A stretch of DNA of 64,000 nt from Alphaproteobacteria bacterium (GTDB lineage: Bacteria; Myxococcota_A; UBA796; GCA-2862545), in NCBI GenBank assembly GCA_020632875.1, contig JACKET010000019.1, positions 1 through 64,000 of the forward strand, read 5' to 3'. Of this stretch, positions 36,720 to 45,494 are shown in pieces. Position 1 is the first letter of the stretch, and every line of letters begins with the position of its first letter. The notes under the pieces were generated by a model. The model was not told the DNA's origin and did no database searches. It was given only the letters and a program-made list of their open reading frames with translations. The position numbers and the translations under genes were made by a program.

Positions 36720-37661
36720 CTATCGCGCCACGGCGCCCGGCTCTACCCCGCCGGGCCGCGCGAGCCCGCGCCCGACCAGCGCCGCCCCGACGCTGAGGAT
36801 GGCGACACACGCCATCTGGAGCAGGAATCGCTGCCCGATCGCGGAGTCCCACACGGGCAGCAGGGTGACGGCGAACGCCGTGCCCCACTGCACCGCGAGG
36901 AAGGCCCCGAAGTACGTGCCGAACGACGTGGCCCACGACGCGGCCGGCCCGCCAGCGCGCGCTGCCTCGGTCTCGGCCGCCGCACCGGACCACGCGAGGC
37001 CGAGCCCGGCCATCCCGCCGATGCCGCCGACCACGAAGACCATCGGGATCGCGTAGCCATGGCCGTCGCCGCCCGACGCCACGAACATCGTGCACACGAG
37101 CATCAGCGGCGATCCGAGCAGCCCCGCGAGCGCCGTGGACGGGATCAGGTGCGGGATCTCGGGCAGGCTCATCCTCGATTCTGCGAGGGTGCGCCGACGG
37201 AACCCCGCGAGCGTGGCGGCACACACGCCGCCGAAGCACGCGACGCCGAGCCACGCGATCAGCCCGTACACGGCGGACTCGAAGTACCGCTCGGCGGTGG
37301 ACCCGGTGGACCCGATGCCGTTCACGATCGCCACCAGGCTGTACGGCAGCATCACGAGCCAGTGCCCGAGCCCCGTGGCGCCGATGCCGTACCCGATCCA
37401 CGCGAAGCGCCCGGGCCGGTCACGCCGGGTGATGAGGCGCTCGCGCGACGCGGCGACGAGCCCCACCACCAGTCCGACCGGCACGCAGAACCCGACGGTG
37501 AGCAGGGCCCACGCGAACATCGTGTCGTCGCCCTGGTCGGCCTCCTCGATCCAGAGCGAGATCGCGGGGACGAGCACCACGAGCGTGTACACGACCGCGC
37601 CCCACGCGACGACGGCCCACGGGCGCGCGGCGAGGGAATAGCCTCGGGTGGGATCGGACAT
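36720..37661 (-). CDS. Multi-pass inner-membrane protein of unknown function
   Basis: A 313-residue protein with about eight hydrophobic segments (first at about 16-36, last at about 280-300) and short loops. It has no motif I can assign to a transporter or enzyme. The N-terminus MSDPTRGYSLAARPW is cytoplasmic in type. It precedes bioB by 26 bp. A biotin-related transport role could be guessed from position only; it does not resemble BioY. A 10-bp palindrome, CGAACGTTCG (37690-37699), lies about 30 bp upstream and may be regulatory. Confidence 0.75.
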   Translation of the reverse strand: MSDPTRGYSLAARPWAVVAWGAVVYTLVVLVPAISLWIEEADQGDDTMFAWALLTVGFCVPVGLVVGLVAASRERLITRRDRPGRFAWIGYGIGATGLGHWLVMLPYSLVAIVNGIGSTGSTAERYFESAVYGLIAWLGVACFGGVCAATLAGFRRRTLAESRMSLPEIPHLIPSTALAGLLGSPLMLVCTMFVASGGDGHGYAIPMVFVVGGIGGMAGLGLAWSGAAAETEAARAGGPAASWATSFGTYFGAFLAVQWGTAFAVTLLPVWDSAIGQRFLLQMACVAILSVGAALVGRGLARPGGVEPGAVAR

Positions 37662-37783
37662 CGAGCCTCCGGCGCCCGGAGAACGGGCGCGAACGTTCGA
37701 ATCTTACGCGACGCGGAGCGTCGGAGGGCTGGCGCGGGCCCGATGCCTTCCGGGATACTGCGCGCAGGCCCCCGGAGGACCCG

Positions 37784-38611
37784 ATGTCGCCGTTCCGACT
37801 CAACCCGCGTACCGGAGCCCTGCTCCTCGCGCTGTCCGCCCTCGTCATCGCGTGCACCAAGGTCCCCATCACCGGGCGCAAGCAGTACAACCTCATCCCC
37901 GAGAAGCTGATGATCGGCCTCGGGAAGAGCCAGTACAGCTCAACGCTCTCGAAGCACAAGCTGCAGCGGAAGGGCGAGGACAACCAGGTCCTGCAGCGCG
38001 TCGGCAAGCGGATCTCGAAGGTCGCCAAGCGCAGCGACTACGACTGGCAGTACTCGCTCATCAAAGACGACACGATCAACGCGTGGTGCCTGCCCGGCGG
38101 GTACATCGGGTTCTACACGGGCATCCTCCCCACCCTGAAGCACGAGGCCGGCATGGCCTTCGTCATGGGCCACGAGGTCGGTCACGCGACGGCGCGCCAC
38201 GGCTCCGAGCGCCTCTCGCAGCATCTCTCCGTGCTCGGCGGGATGGTGGGCCTGTACGCCATCCTCGAGGGCAAGACGAAGCTCAAGACCGAGCAGAAGG
38301 TCCTCATCGTCGGCGCACTGGGTCTGGCGACCGAGGTCGGCGTGATCCTCCCGTTCTCCCGGATGCACGAGTCCGAGGCCGACGCGATCGGCGTCATGTA
38401 CATGGCCGAGGCCGGGTACCCGCCGAAGGAGGCGAAGGCCGTGTGGGACCGCATGGCGCAGAACACCGGGAAGTCCGTGATCCCGGTGTTCCTCTCCACC
38501 CATCCGAACCACGAGCAGCGAAAGAAGACCATCGACAAGTGGCTGCCCCAGGCGCAGAAGCGCTACCAGCGGAACAAGCTCGACCGCGAGACGACCAACG
38601 GGCTGTGGTGA
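37784..38611 (+). CDS. M48-family metalloprotease lipoprotein
   Basis: A periplasmic zinc protease related to LoiP/YcaL and BepA. The lipobox VIAC gives a lipidated Cys24. TGRKQYNLIPE is the family's first conserved block. The HEVGH zinc motif is at residues 130-134, and the third ligand is in HESEADAIG (about 195-202). The C-terminal TPR region of BepA is absent, so it resembles the shorter LoiP type (275 residues). Such enzymes act in outer-membrane protein quality control. The C-terminal STHPNHEQR is also typical of the family. Confidence 0.92.
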   Translation: MSPFRLNPRTGALLLALSALVIACTKVPITGRKQYNLIPEKLMIGLGKSQYSSTLSKHKLQRKGEDNQVLQRVGKRISKVAKRSDYDWQYSLIKDDTINAWCLPGGYIGFYTGILPTLKHEAGMAFVMGHEVGHATARHGSERLSQHLSVLGGMVGLYAILEGKTKLKTEQKVLIVGALGLATEVGVILPFSRMHESEADAIGVMYMAEAGYPPKEAKAVWDRMAQNTGKSVIPVFLSTHPNHEQRKKTIDKWLPQAQKRYQRNKLDRETTNGLW

Positions 38612-38656
38612 TCCGCGAGGCGCATCCACACCGACTTTCTTGACAGCAGCTTTGGT

Positions 38657-38998
38657 ATGGCTAAAGCTTCGGCCAATCTTCTGGAGGGTCTCTTGGACGC
38701 GCCTGCTCCCTACAAGACTGCTGCCATGTGCAACCTGGTCAGCGGTGGCTTCAACATCCTGATGGGTCTGCTCTGGATCTGGGCCTGTTTCGGGATCATC
38801 CCGCTCGGCATCGGCGCCTGGCAGGTGATGGTCGGGATGAAGATGAACAACGGCGAAAAGGACGACAACGCGAAGAACAGCCTCATCGCTGGCATCGTGG
38901 GCGCCCTGATCACCTTCAACATCATCGGCGCGGCCATCGCCGGCTTCGGTTTCCTGCAGATGGGTCAGGACGAAGTCGTCGGCTGGCTCGAGGGCTGA
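38657..38998 (+). CDS. Small membrane protein with two hydrophobic segments
   Basis: A 113-residue protein with membrane segments at about 27-60 (NILMGLLWIWACFGIIPLGI) and 80-105, joined by a charged loop (KMNNGEKDDNAKN). It is of unknown function. The coding sequence is less GC-rich than its neighbours. The start is uncertain. The ATG at 38657 has no ribosome site. A TTG at 38693 follows GGAGGG and would suit a TTGACA (38640-38645) promoter with a weak -10 (TAAAGC), giving 101 residues. Either way the membrane segments remain. Confidence 0.75.
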   Translation: MAKASANLLEGLLDAPAPYKTAAMCNLVSGGFNILMGLLWIWACFGIIPLGIGAWQVMVGMKMNNGEKDDNAKNSLIAGIVGALITFNIIGAAIAGFGFLQMGQDEVVGWLEG

Positions 38999-39031
38999 TC
39001 CGACTGCGCGATCTCCGGATCGCGCCGCCTC

Positions 39032-39117
39032 CGAAGCCGCTTCGCACTGCGTGATGCACGCCGTGCGGGCGGCTTCGTTGCGTTCGGGGGGCGCGTCCAG
39101 CGCCACCGTACGCCCCC
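39032..39117. terminator. Two successive GC-rich hairpins
   Basis: CGAAGCCGC (39032-39040) pairs with GCGGCTTCG (39069-39077), and GGGGGCG (39087-39093) pairs with CGCCCCC (39111-39117). They follow the small membrane-protein gene. No T-run follows either stem, so termination would be by an atypical or Rho-assisted route. Confidence 0.45.
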
Positions 39118-39126
39118 TCCCCCACT

Positions 39127-39179
39127 CTGTGACAAAGCCGTACATCAGGCGAACCGCAGACGCCGTACAGTAGTCACAG
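39127..39179 (+). promoter_or_regulatory. Dyad and direct repeats upstream of 39198
   Basis: CTGTGAC (39127-39133) and GTCACAG (39173-39179) form an inverted repeat that encloses two direct copies of GCCGTACA (39137-39144 and 39162-39169), 25 bp apart. AGGAGGG follows directly as part of the ribosome site for the ATG at 39198. The arrangement suggests a binding site for a regulator or activator. I see no clear -35/-10 pair. Confidence 0.4.
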
Positions 39180-39197
39180 GAGGGTGGGAGGTTCCGG

Positions 39198-39803
39198 ATG
39201 GCCGAGATGCTCCGCACACCGCCGCGCGTGGCGGTCGACGAAGCGACGAAGTCGGACGCACACGTCCACTTCGACGAGCCCGTCCTGATCCGGTCCTACA
39301 CCGCGAGCTCCGGGCCCCGCTCGGTGCCCGCCGGGGCGCTGGCCGGCGCGGTCTCGAGCTGGTTCGCGATCGTCTTCGCGGTCTGCTACCTCGCGCTGCC
39401 CGCGATCGCGTCGGTGATGGGGCTCTACTCGGGCATGCTGGCGAACCTCGTGCCCAACACCCTCGCCCTCGGGCTCATGGGGCTCGTCACCACCGCGCTG
39501 GCCGTGGTCATCCGCCCGAAGGTCGTGACGAACGTCCGCGCCGCCCGCGACCCGGTGATCGCCGCGACGGTCGGTAGCCTGCTGATGTGGGCAGGTGGGC
39601 AAGAGCTCCTGCCCCAGCTCCAGGCCCTCACCGCGATGCCGTTCTACGAGAGCCTCACCTTCGTCGGCATGAACGTCGTCGAGTCGAGCCTGTTCGGGAT
39701 GATGCTCGCCAGCTTCGCCCGCACGCCCGCGAAGGCCTTCGCGCTCGGGGCCGCCTTCCAGGCCCTGCTGCTCTGCCTGTTCGTGGGGTCGACGGGCTTC
39801 TGA
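39198..39803 (+). CDS. Hypothetical membrane protein with four to five helices
   Basis: A 201-residue protein. The cytoplasmic N-terminus of about 45 residues (AEMLRTPPRVAVDEATKSDA) is followed by hydrophobic segments at about 48-70, 75-105, 120-140 and 150-200. The ribosome site AGGAGGGTGGGAGG is strong. There is no recognised family; a small membrane module such as a Yip1-like protein is one possibility. The complex upstream region (39127-39179) suggests regulated expression. It is separated by 9 bp from the convergent SirB1-like gene. Confidence 0.75.
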   Translation: MAEMLRTPPRVAVDEATKSDAHVHFDEPVLIRSYTASSGPRSVPAGALAGAVSSWFAIVFAVCYLALPAIASVMGLYSGMLANLVPNTLALGLMGLVTTALAVVIRPKVVTNVRAARDPVIAATVGSLLMWAGGQELLPQLQALTAMPFYESLTFVGMNVVESSLFGMMLASFARTPAKAFALGAAFQALLLCLFVGSTGF

Positions 39804-39812
39804 GCCCGGGCC

Positions 39813-40589
39813 TCAGGGCTCCACGAGGCCGAGCGCGAGCCTCTCGGCGAGGTCGCGCAGGCCTTCGGCTCCGGGAGCGTCGGGGTGTTCCTCGAGGTAC
39901 GCCTCGAGCTCGAGGCGCGCGGTCTCGGGGTGCCCGTCGTAGGCCGTCATCAGCGCGAGGTCGCGGCGCTCGGACGGGATGTGCGGCTCGGCCGACAGCA
40001 TCCGGCGCACGGCGCGGATGGCCGCGGGCACGTCGTCGCGACGCAGGTGGGCGCCCTTCAGGTTGTTGTTGATGCGGACCAGGATGTACCTCGCGCCCAC
40101 GCGGCGCACGGCGGCCTCGACCACGGCGGGCGAAGGGCGCGAGCCGCCCGCCATCGTCGCCATCCGGTCGGTCAGCGCCTCGGTCGTCAGGATGCGACCG
40201 CGATTGAAGGGGTCGACGAAGAACTCGCGCTCGGCGTCGGCCGGCGCCACGAGGAAGTGCCCGGGGAACCCCACGCCCTCCACGCGGACACCGCAGCGCC
40301 GCGCCACCTCGATGTAGATGACGGACAACAGGATCGGCAGGCCGCGGCGCCGCTCGAGCACCTCGCAGAGGTAGCTGTTCCGCGGGTGCTCGTAGTCGTC
40401 GACGTCGCCCGTGAACCCGTGCTGGTCGAACAAGCAGAGGTTCAGTCGCGCGACGGCTTCGGCGGGCTCGACCGAAGGCGGCATGCGGACCGCGCGCGCG
40501 AGGTCGTCGAGCTGGGCGAGCATCGCTGCGACGCTCGCCCCGGGGACCTCATCCGCGGCGATCGCCGCGACCGCCGCATCGAGCTCCAT
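39813..40589 (-). CDS. SirB1-like transglutaminase-fold/TPR protein
   Basis: A 258-residue protein of the SirB1 family. Family blocks are visible: LNLCLFDQHGFTGDVDDYEHP, cut here for length, then NSYLCEVLERRRGLPILLSV, VEGVGFPGHFLV and the DPFNRG segment. The second part (about 170-258) forms two TPR-like units. The transglutaminase-like Cys nucleophile is not evident, and His and Asp are partly kept, so it is probably non-catalytic. The cellular role of SirB1 is unknown. It starts 2 bp after the previous gene, last of a four-gene minus operon. Confidence 0.86.
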   Translation of the reverse strand: MELDAAVAAIAADEVPGASVAAMLAQLDDLARAVRMPPSVEPAEAVARLNLCLFDQHGFTGDVDDYEHPRNSYLCEVLERRRGLPILLSVIYIEVARRCGVRVEGVGFPGHFLVAPADAEREFFVDPFNRGRILTTEALTDRMATMAGGSRPSPAVVEAAVRRVGARYILVRINNNLKGAHLRRDDVPAAIRAVRRMLSAEPHIPSERRDLALMTAYDGHPETARLELEAYLEEHPDAPGAEGLRDLAERLALGLVEP

Positions 40590-40591
40590 CC

Positions 40592-41344
40592 TCAGTCCAT
40601 CGCCTGCCACTTCTGCATGACGTTGAGCAGGTCGCGCTCGCGCTCCTGGCTCGACGCGAGCCGGCGCTCGAGCTCGTCGACCCGCTGGTGCAGGGCCTCG
40701 ACCTTCGCCATCTCCATCTTCAGGTGCTGGATGGCGGCCTGGTGGGAGAGCTGGCTCAACGCCTCGTGCGCGAGCTCGGGGGCCATCGGCGTCTGGCGCG
40801 CCGGGCGGGCCGGGACCTGCCCCGCGGCGGGAGCCGCTGCGCCGGCCTTCGCGACGGGTGCCGGGCGCTTGGCCTGCACCGCCTGCCCCGCGGGAGCCGC
40901 GGCAGCCGGAGCAGCCGCCGCAGTCGGAGCCGCGGGCGCCGGAGCCGCCGGGGCGGGCGCCGCGACGGCGGTGTTCGCATCGCCGATCGGCAGGTCCTTC
41001 GGGAAGATCATGTACCGGAAGCCGAACTCGGTGAGCGGCTCGAGCTCGACCCAGCGGCTGCCCGGGAGCTTCTCGAGCAGGTCGGGCGTGAGCCGCGAGA
41101 GCGCGTAGCTCCGGCGGTTGCCGCCCGGGAGGACGTGCACGAAACGCCCCTGCCGCAGCGCGTCGGGCGGGATGTTCTCCTCTTCGTAGTGCGACACCGG
41201 ATCCGGGTCTTCGCGACCGGGCACCCGCAGCGAGAGCACCGCGCGGCCGTGCTCGGTCTCGAACCGCACCGTGCACGCGCTCTCGTAGCCCTCGTCGCGC
41301 CGCACCCACATGCGGAACGGGTCGTCACCGAGGTGGATCTGCAT
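40592..41344 (-). CDS. Hypothetical protein with Ala-rich linker and coiled coil
   Basis: A 250-residue cytoplasmic protein. Residues 1-115 form a beta-rich domain that starts MQIHLGDDPFRMWVRRDEGY and carries the LPGGNRRSYALSRLTP segment. About 120-190 is an Ala-Pro linker. About 200-250 is a coiled coil (HLKMEMAKVEALHQRVDELE). The N-terminal domain could be PilZ-like because of its beta content and R-rich loops, but the R-x-x-x-R motif is not convincing. The function is unknown. It is the third gene of the operon starting at 42941. Confidence 0.72.
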   Translation of the reverse strand: MQIHLGDDPFRMWVRRDEGYESACTVRFETEHGRAVLSLRVPGREDPDPVSHYEEENIPPDALRQGRFVHVLPGGNRRSYALSRLTPDLLEKLPGSRWVELEPLTEFGFRYMIFPKDLPIGDANTAVAAPAPAAPAPAAPTAAAAPAAAAPAGQAVQAKRPAPVAKAGAAAPAAGQVPARPARQTPMAPELAHEALSQLSHQAAIQHLKMEMAKVEALHQRVDELERRLASSQERERDLLNVMQKWQAMD

Positions 41345-41357
41345 CTTCCGAACTCCT

Positions 41358-41798
41358 TCAGCCCACGTGCCGCTGGATGAGATCCGCGACCCGGGGCATC
41401 GCCGCCGCCGTGTGCAGCTTCGCCTGTCCTCTGAGGGAACTGTAGACCTTCTTCATGACCCGGTTGCTCGCGCGCTCGGCCTTCGCGTCCGTGATGGCCA
41501 GCAGGGCGTCGGCGATCTCGTCCGCATTCTTCGTGAACCAGCCCCTCACGTCGCCCGCTTCGCGTGCGCGCGCGTAGAACGGGTCGACGGCGGGCGCGAA
41601 CTCGGGGAGCAGCTGGGACACGGCCGCTTCGAGGATGCCGGGCTTGATCTTCTTCACCGTGGCGAAGCCGGTCTTGATGGCGGCGCCACGCAGACCGCCC
41701 TTGTCGGCGACCTCGAGCTCGATCACCTGGACACTGTCGGCGATCACCGCCTTCTTCGTGTTCTTGTCGGCCAGCGCTTCGACGAGGGACACCGCCAC
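41358..41798 (-). CDS. Conserved-looking hypothetical protein, 146 residues
   Basis: A helical cytoplasmic protein that begins MAVSLVEALADKNTKKAVIA and has a DKGGLRGAAIKTGF segment with basic helices after it. The central part (PEFAPAVDPFYARA) and the end (PRVADLIQRHVG) suggest a compact all-alpha fold. I do not recognise a named family. It sits 13 bp before the coiled-coil gene and 30 bp after the HEAT-repeat lipoprotein gene, so it belongs to the same transcript. Confidence 0.72.
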   Translation of the reverse strand: MAVSLVEALADKNTKKAVIADSVQVIELEVADKGGLRGAAIKTGFATVKKIKPGILEAAVSQLLPEFAPAVDPFYARAREAGDVRGWFTKNADEIADALLAITDAKAERASNRVMKKVYSSLRGQAKLHTAAAMPRVADLIQRHVG

Positions 41799-41828
41799 AC
41801 TCCACCTCCGGGCGTCGAGGCTAACCCG

Positions 41829-42941
41829 TCAGTTCGGGGTCATGCCCGGACAGAGCGGACGGTGCGCCTTGCCGCCGAGGTCGTTGACCCACCGGCCCAG
41901 GTGGTTCCGCGCGTAGCAGGACAGCCCGCCCTTGTTGTACGCGCGGTTCACGCACTCGTACGAGCGCTCGTGATCGCGGTTGTTCTGGAACGTGCAGATG
42001 TCGACGCCCTGCGTCTCCTCCGCGATCTTGTCGGTCACGTAGAGCTTCATCACTGGGTGGATCAGGTCGCACAGCGCGTCGGCCGCCTTGTCGGACGGGC
42101 TGGCGCCGAGGGCCTCCATCACGGCCGTGCGGACCGCGGGATTCTCCTCCTTCTCGAGGAGCCGGTCCTTCAGGCACGCGATGCCCGTCGCGCTCTTGGT
42201 GCCGTGCAGCGCCTTCGCGGCACCGACGCGCATCGTGGCGTCCTCGTCGTTCATCAGCGTGCGGCAGACCTTGGTCATCGCGCCGGGCGCCTTGGCGACC
42301 ATCAGCGAGCGGAGGGCCACGGCGCGGACGTTGTTGTCGGTGTCGTCGTCGAGGACCTTGCCGATGGCGGAGACGACCTCGTCCTGGGTCTTGCCCTCGA
42401 GACCCTCGGCCGCAGCGGCCCGGACGGTGGGATCCGGGTCGTTCAGCACGGCTTCGATGAGCGTGTGGCGCGCGGCGCTCGACGGCTTGAGCGAGCGTGC
42501 GGCGGCCGCGCGGGTGGCGACGTCGGCATCGCTCTTCACGACGGCCTCGAGGGCCTCGAAGCCCGCGGGAGCCCCGATGCGACCGAGCGCTTCGGCGACC
42601 TTGTCCTTGTCTTCGACCGCCGGGTCGGAGAGCGCGGGGGCGAAGCACTTCGCGAGGTCGTCGCGCTTGCTGTTCTGCACGCCGAGCGCGACGGCGAGGT
42701 CGGCCCGGTGGGCGTCGGCGACGTACAGCGCGTCGCAGAGGCACCGGCGCGCGTCGCCACGCGTGTCGAAGGGCACGAGCTGCTGCGCGGTGTAGGTGCG
42801 CAGCCCGTCGTCGTCGAGGTTCTTCAGCCCCACGCAGGCCGACGCGTAGTTCTGCATCGAGAGGAACTTGTCGACCTCCGACGGCTCCTCGATCCGACGG
42901 GGCACCACGTCGCAGCCGAGCAGGAACGCGAGCAGGAACAT
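41829..42941 (-). CDS. HEAT-repeat lipoprotein
   Basis: A 370-residue lipoprotein with an extremely short signal: FLLAFLLGC puts the Cys at residue 10 with no basic residue. Residues of about 95-290 contain at least five HEAT/PBS-lyase-type repeats (for example DPDPTVRAAAAEGLEG, DTDNNVRAVALRSLM, NEDATMRVGAAKALHG-like units). The C-terminal part is Cys-rich (six Cys after residue 300) and probably disulfide-bonded. It is likely a periplasmic protein-binding scaffold; the partner is unknown. It heads the four-gene operon 42941-39813 and is divergent from the LysM lipoprotein gene. Confidence 0.83.
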   Translation of the reverse strand: MFLLAFLLGCDVVPRRIEEPSEVDKFLSMQNYASACVGLKNLDDDGLRTYTAQQLVPFDTRGDARRCLCDALYVADAHRADLAVALGVQNSKRDDLAKCFAPALSDPAVEDKDKVAEALGRIGAPAGFEALEAVVKSDADVATRAAAARSLKPSSAARHTLIEAVLNDPDPTVRAAAAEGLEGKTQDEVVSAIGKVLDDDTDNNVRAVALRSLMVAKAPGAMTKVCRTLMNDEDATMRVGAAKALHGTKSATGIACLKDRLLEKEENPAVRTAVMEALGASPSDKAADALCDLIHPVMKLYVTDKIAEETQGVDICTFQNNRDHERSYECVNRAYNKGGLSCYARNHLGRWVNDLGGKAHRPLCPGMTPN

Positions 42942-43005
42942 CCGACCTCCAGCGCGGCGGTTTACGCGATCCACCCGCCCGGCGCCACGCGCGTTATCCT
43001 TCGGC

Positions 43006-43653
43006 ATGCTCCTCGCTCTCCTCCTGTCTGCCTGCTCGTTCTTCGAACCCGCTCCCGCCGACATCGTCGTGATCGTCGAGAAGGGCGATACGCTCGGTGA
43101 GATCGCGAAAGAGCACGGGGTCACGGTCGCGCAGCTGAAGGCCTGGAACGGCCTCACGTCCGACCTCATCGAGATCGGCCAGCAGCTCGTCATCCACGCC
43201 GATGGCGAGCCCCCGGTGGTCGCATCCCTGAAGAAGGCCACGAAGCGCACCCAGGGCGCCGTCAGCACGGGTACCGGCGACGAGCGCCCCCGCCTGATGA
43301 TGCCGTCCGCGAAGAAGTGCCTCGGTGGGCCCTCGCTCGACGACCTCACCGAAGACGAGGGCTCGCTCGCCTCGTCCGGGCTGGGCGAGAACGAGGTCCG
43401 CGCGTCGATGAACGCGTTCCTGCCGAACGTCTCGCCGTGTCTGCGCATGCTCGAGGGCAATCCGTCCGGCGCGCTCACCCTCGCGATCACGGTCGGCTGC
43501 AACGGCCTCGTCGACCACGTCGCGGTCGAGGGCACCGACGACTGGCCCGCGCCCGCCGCGTCCTGCATCGTCGAGACCCTCGCGTACGCCCCCTTCCCCG
43601 CGCACGATCTGCCCGACGGCGACACCTTCGTGTACCCGCTGCGAATGCAATAG
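43006..43653 (+). CDS. LysM lipoprotein with AgmX/PglI-like C-terminal domain
   Basis: A 215-residue lipoprotein (lipobox LLSAC, Cys10, no basic residue before it). A LysM peptidoglycan-binding domain lies at about 20-66 (VEKGDTLGEIAKEHGVTVAQ, then LKAWNG and IEIGQQLVI). After a linker, residues of about 130-215 resemble the AgmX/PglI or energy-transducer C-terminal domain, with NAFLPNVSPCLR, LAITVGCNGLVDHVAVEG, a late Cys and YAPFP. This architecture suggests a periplasmic wall-bound accessory protein. It precedes the ABC ATPase gene by 41 bp. Confidence 0.83.
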   Translation: MLLALLLSACSFFEPAPADIVVIVEKGDTLGEIAKEHGVTVAQLKAWNGLTSDLIEIGQQLVIHADGEPPVVASLKKATKRTQGAVSTGTGDERPRLMMPSAKKCLGGPSLDDLTEDEGSLASSGLGENEVRASMNAFLPNVSPCLRMLEGNPSGALTLAITVGCNGLVDHVAVEGTDDWPAPAASCIVETLAYAPFPAHDLPDGDTFVYPLRMQ

Positions 43654-43694
43654 CGGCACGTGGTAGAACGACGCCTCACGCGGGGGTCCGAGGG

Positions 43695-45494
43695 TTGAGC
43701 CAGCCGCTCCTGAAGATCGAGGGTCTGAAGACCTGGTTCCACACCGACCAGGGGATCGTGAAAGCCGTCGACGACGTGTCGATGGAGATCCCCGAGGGCA
43801 TGACGCTCGGCGTCGTGGGCGAGTCCGGGTCCGGCAAGTCCGTGACCTCGCTGACGTTGATGCGGCTCCTCCCTCCCGAGACCGCGAAGATCGCCGGCGG
43901 GTCGATCTCGTTCCTCGGGAAAGACCTGATGTCGTTCTCGAAGCGCCAGATGATCGACGTTCGCGGCCGCGACATCGCGATGATCTTCCAGGAGCCCATG
44001 ACCTCGCTGAACCCGGTGTTCCGGGTCGGTGACCAGGTCGCCGAGGCCATCATCCGGCACGAGCGCGTGAGCCGCGCCGAGGCCCGCAAGCGCGCCATCG
44101 CGCTGTTCGAAGAGGTCGGCATCCCCGACCCCTCCAACCGCGTCGACAGCTACCCCCACGAGATGTCGGGCGGCCAGAAGCAGCGCGTCATGATCGCCAT
44201 GGCGCTCGCCTGCAACCCGAAGCTCCTCATCGCCGACGAGCCCACCACCGCGCTCGACGTGACGATCCAGGCGCAGATCCTCGACCTGCTCCGGCGGCTC
44301 CGCGACAGCCGCGGCATGTCGATCCTCTTCATCACCCACGACCTCGCCGTCATCGCCGAGATCGCCGACCGCGTGGCGGTCATGTTCCGCGGCAAGCTCG
44401 TCGAGTACGGCGACGTGGTCGACGTGTTCAGCGCACCCCAGCACCCGTACACCAAGGGCCTGCTGGCGTGCCGTCCGCGCCTCGACACGCAGTACAAGCT
44501 GCTCCCCACCGTGTCCGACTTCATGGAGACCTGGGTCGAAGACGGCGAGGTGAAGATGAAGGAGAAGGTGCTCACCGACGAGCGCCTCCACGAGCTCATG
44601 ACCACCGGCCGCGACAAGATGACGGTCGGCGAGGGCGAGCCCGTGCTGCGGGTGAAGGACCTGAAGGTCCACTTCCCGCTCAAGAAGACGATCTTCGGCC
44701 AGGTCACCCAGTGGGTGAAGGCGGTCGACGGCGTCAGCTTCGACGTGTACCGCGGCCAGACGCTCGGCCTCGTGGGCGAGTCGGGCTGCGGCAAGACCAC
44801 GACGGGCCGCGCCATCCTGCGCCTCATCGAGCCGACCGCCGGCCAGGTCGTCTTCCAGGGCAAAGACCTCGGCAAGCTCGACGCGCAGCAGATGCTCGCC
44901 GTCCGGCGCGACCTGCAGATCATCTTCCAGGACCCGTACTCCTCGCTGAACCCGCGCCTCACCATCGAAGCCGCGATCACCGAGCCGATGAAGGTCCACG
45001 GCATCGGGACGAGCTCGAGCGACCGCCGCAAGCGCGCCCAGGGCCTGCTCGAGGAGGTGGGTCTGAACCCGGCGTACCTCCAGCGCTACCCGCACGAGTT
45101 CTCGGGCGGTCAGCGCCAGCGCATCTGCATCGCGCGCACGCTGGCGGTCGAGCCGAGCTTCATCATCTGCGACGAGTCGGTGTCGGCGCTCGACGTGTCG
45201 GTGCAGGCGCAGGTGCTCAACCTGCTGAAAGAGCTGCAGGAACGCCGCGGTCTCACCTACATCTTCATCAGCCACGACCTCTCGGTCGTGAAGTTCATGA
45301 GCGACATCATGTGCGTCATGAAGGGCGGGCTCATCGTCGAGATGGGCGGAGCCGAGGAGATCTACGCCGACCCGCGCGAGGAGTACACCCGGTCGCTCAT
45401 CGGCGCCATCCCGCGCGACGACATCGAGCACATCCAGTCGCGCCAGGCCGCGCGCCACGCCGCCGCGGGCTCCCGGGACGTCAGCCCGGCATGA
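43695..45494 (+). CDS. Fused double ABC ATPase of oligopeptide type (DppD-DppF)
   Basis: One 599-residue protein carries both ATPases usually encoded as two genes in Opp/Dpp peptide importers. The first half has Walker A GESGSGKS, signature MSGGQKQR and Walker B LIADEPTTALD. The second has GESGCGKTT, FSGGQRQR and IICDESVSALD, where Ser replaces the usual Pro. Each half has the peptide-transporter C-terminal extension (HPYTKGLLACRP, EEYTRSLIGAIP). No permease or binding protein is nearby. The start is TTG, close behind GAGGG. It is coupled by ATGA to a gamma-glutamyltransferase-like gene. Confidence 0.93.
   Translation: MSQPLLKIEGLKTWFHTDQGIVKAVDDVSMEIPEGMTLGVVGESGSGKSVTSLTLMRLLPPETAKIAGGSISFLGKDLMSFSKRQMIDVRGRDIAMIFQEPMTSLNPVFRVGDQVAEAIIRHERVSRAEARKRAIALFEEVGIPDPSNRVDSYPHEMSGGQKQRVMIAMALACNPKLLIADEPTTALDVTIQAQILDLLRRLRDSRGMSILFITHDLAVIAEIADRVAVMFRGKLVEYGDVVDVFSAPQHPYTKGLLACRPRLDTQYKLLPTVSDFMETWVEDGEVKMKEKVLTDERLHELMTTGRDKMTVGEGEPVLRVKDLKVHFPLKKTIFGQVTQWVKAVDGVSFDVYRGQTLGLVGESGCGKTTTGRAILRLIEPTAGQVVFQGKDLGKLDAQQMLAVRRDLQIIFQDPYSSLNPRLTIEAAITEPMKVHGIGTSSSDRRKRAQGLLEEVGLNPAYLQRYPHEFSGGQRQRICIARTLAVEPSFIICDESVSALDVSVQAQVLNLLKELQERRGLTYIFISHDLSVVKFMSDIMCVMKGGLIVEMGGAEEIYADPREEYTRSLIGAIPRDDIEHIQSRQAARHAAAGSRDVSPA

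Noticed and set aside
38640..38668. Strong promoter from TTGACA at 38640
   Set aside because: The -35 is perfect, but the best -10 at usual spacing (TAAAGC) is weak, and it would start transcription after the ATG at 38657. I kept it only as an argument about the start codon.
39032..39117. Classical Rho-independent terminator
   Set aside because: Both hairpins are strong but no T-run follows, so I listed it only as a possible terminator.
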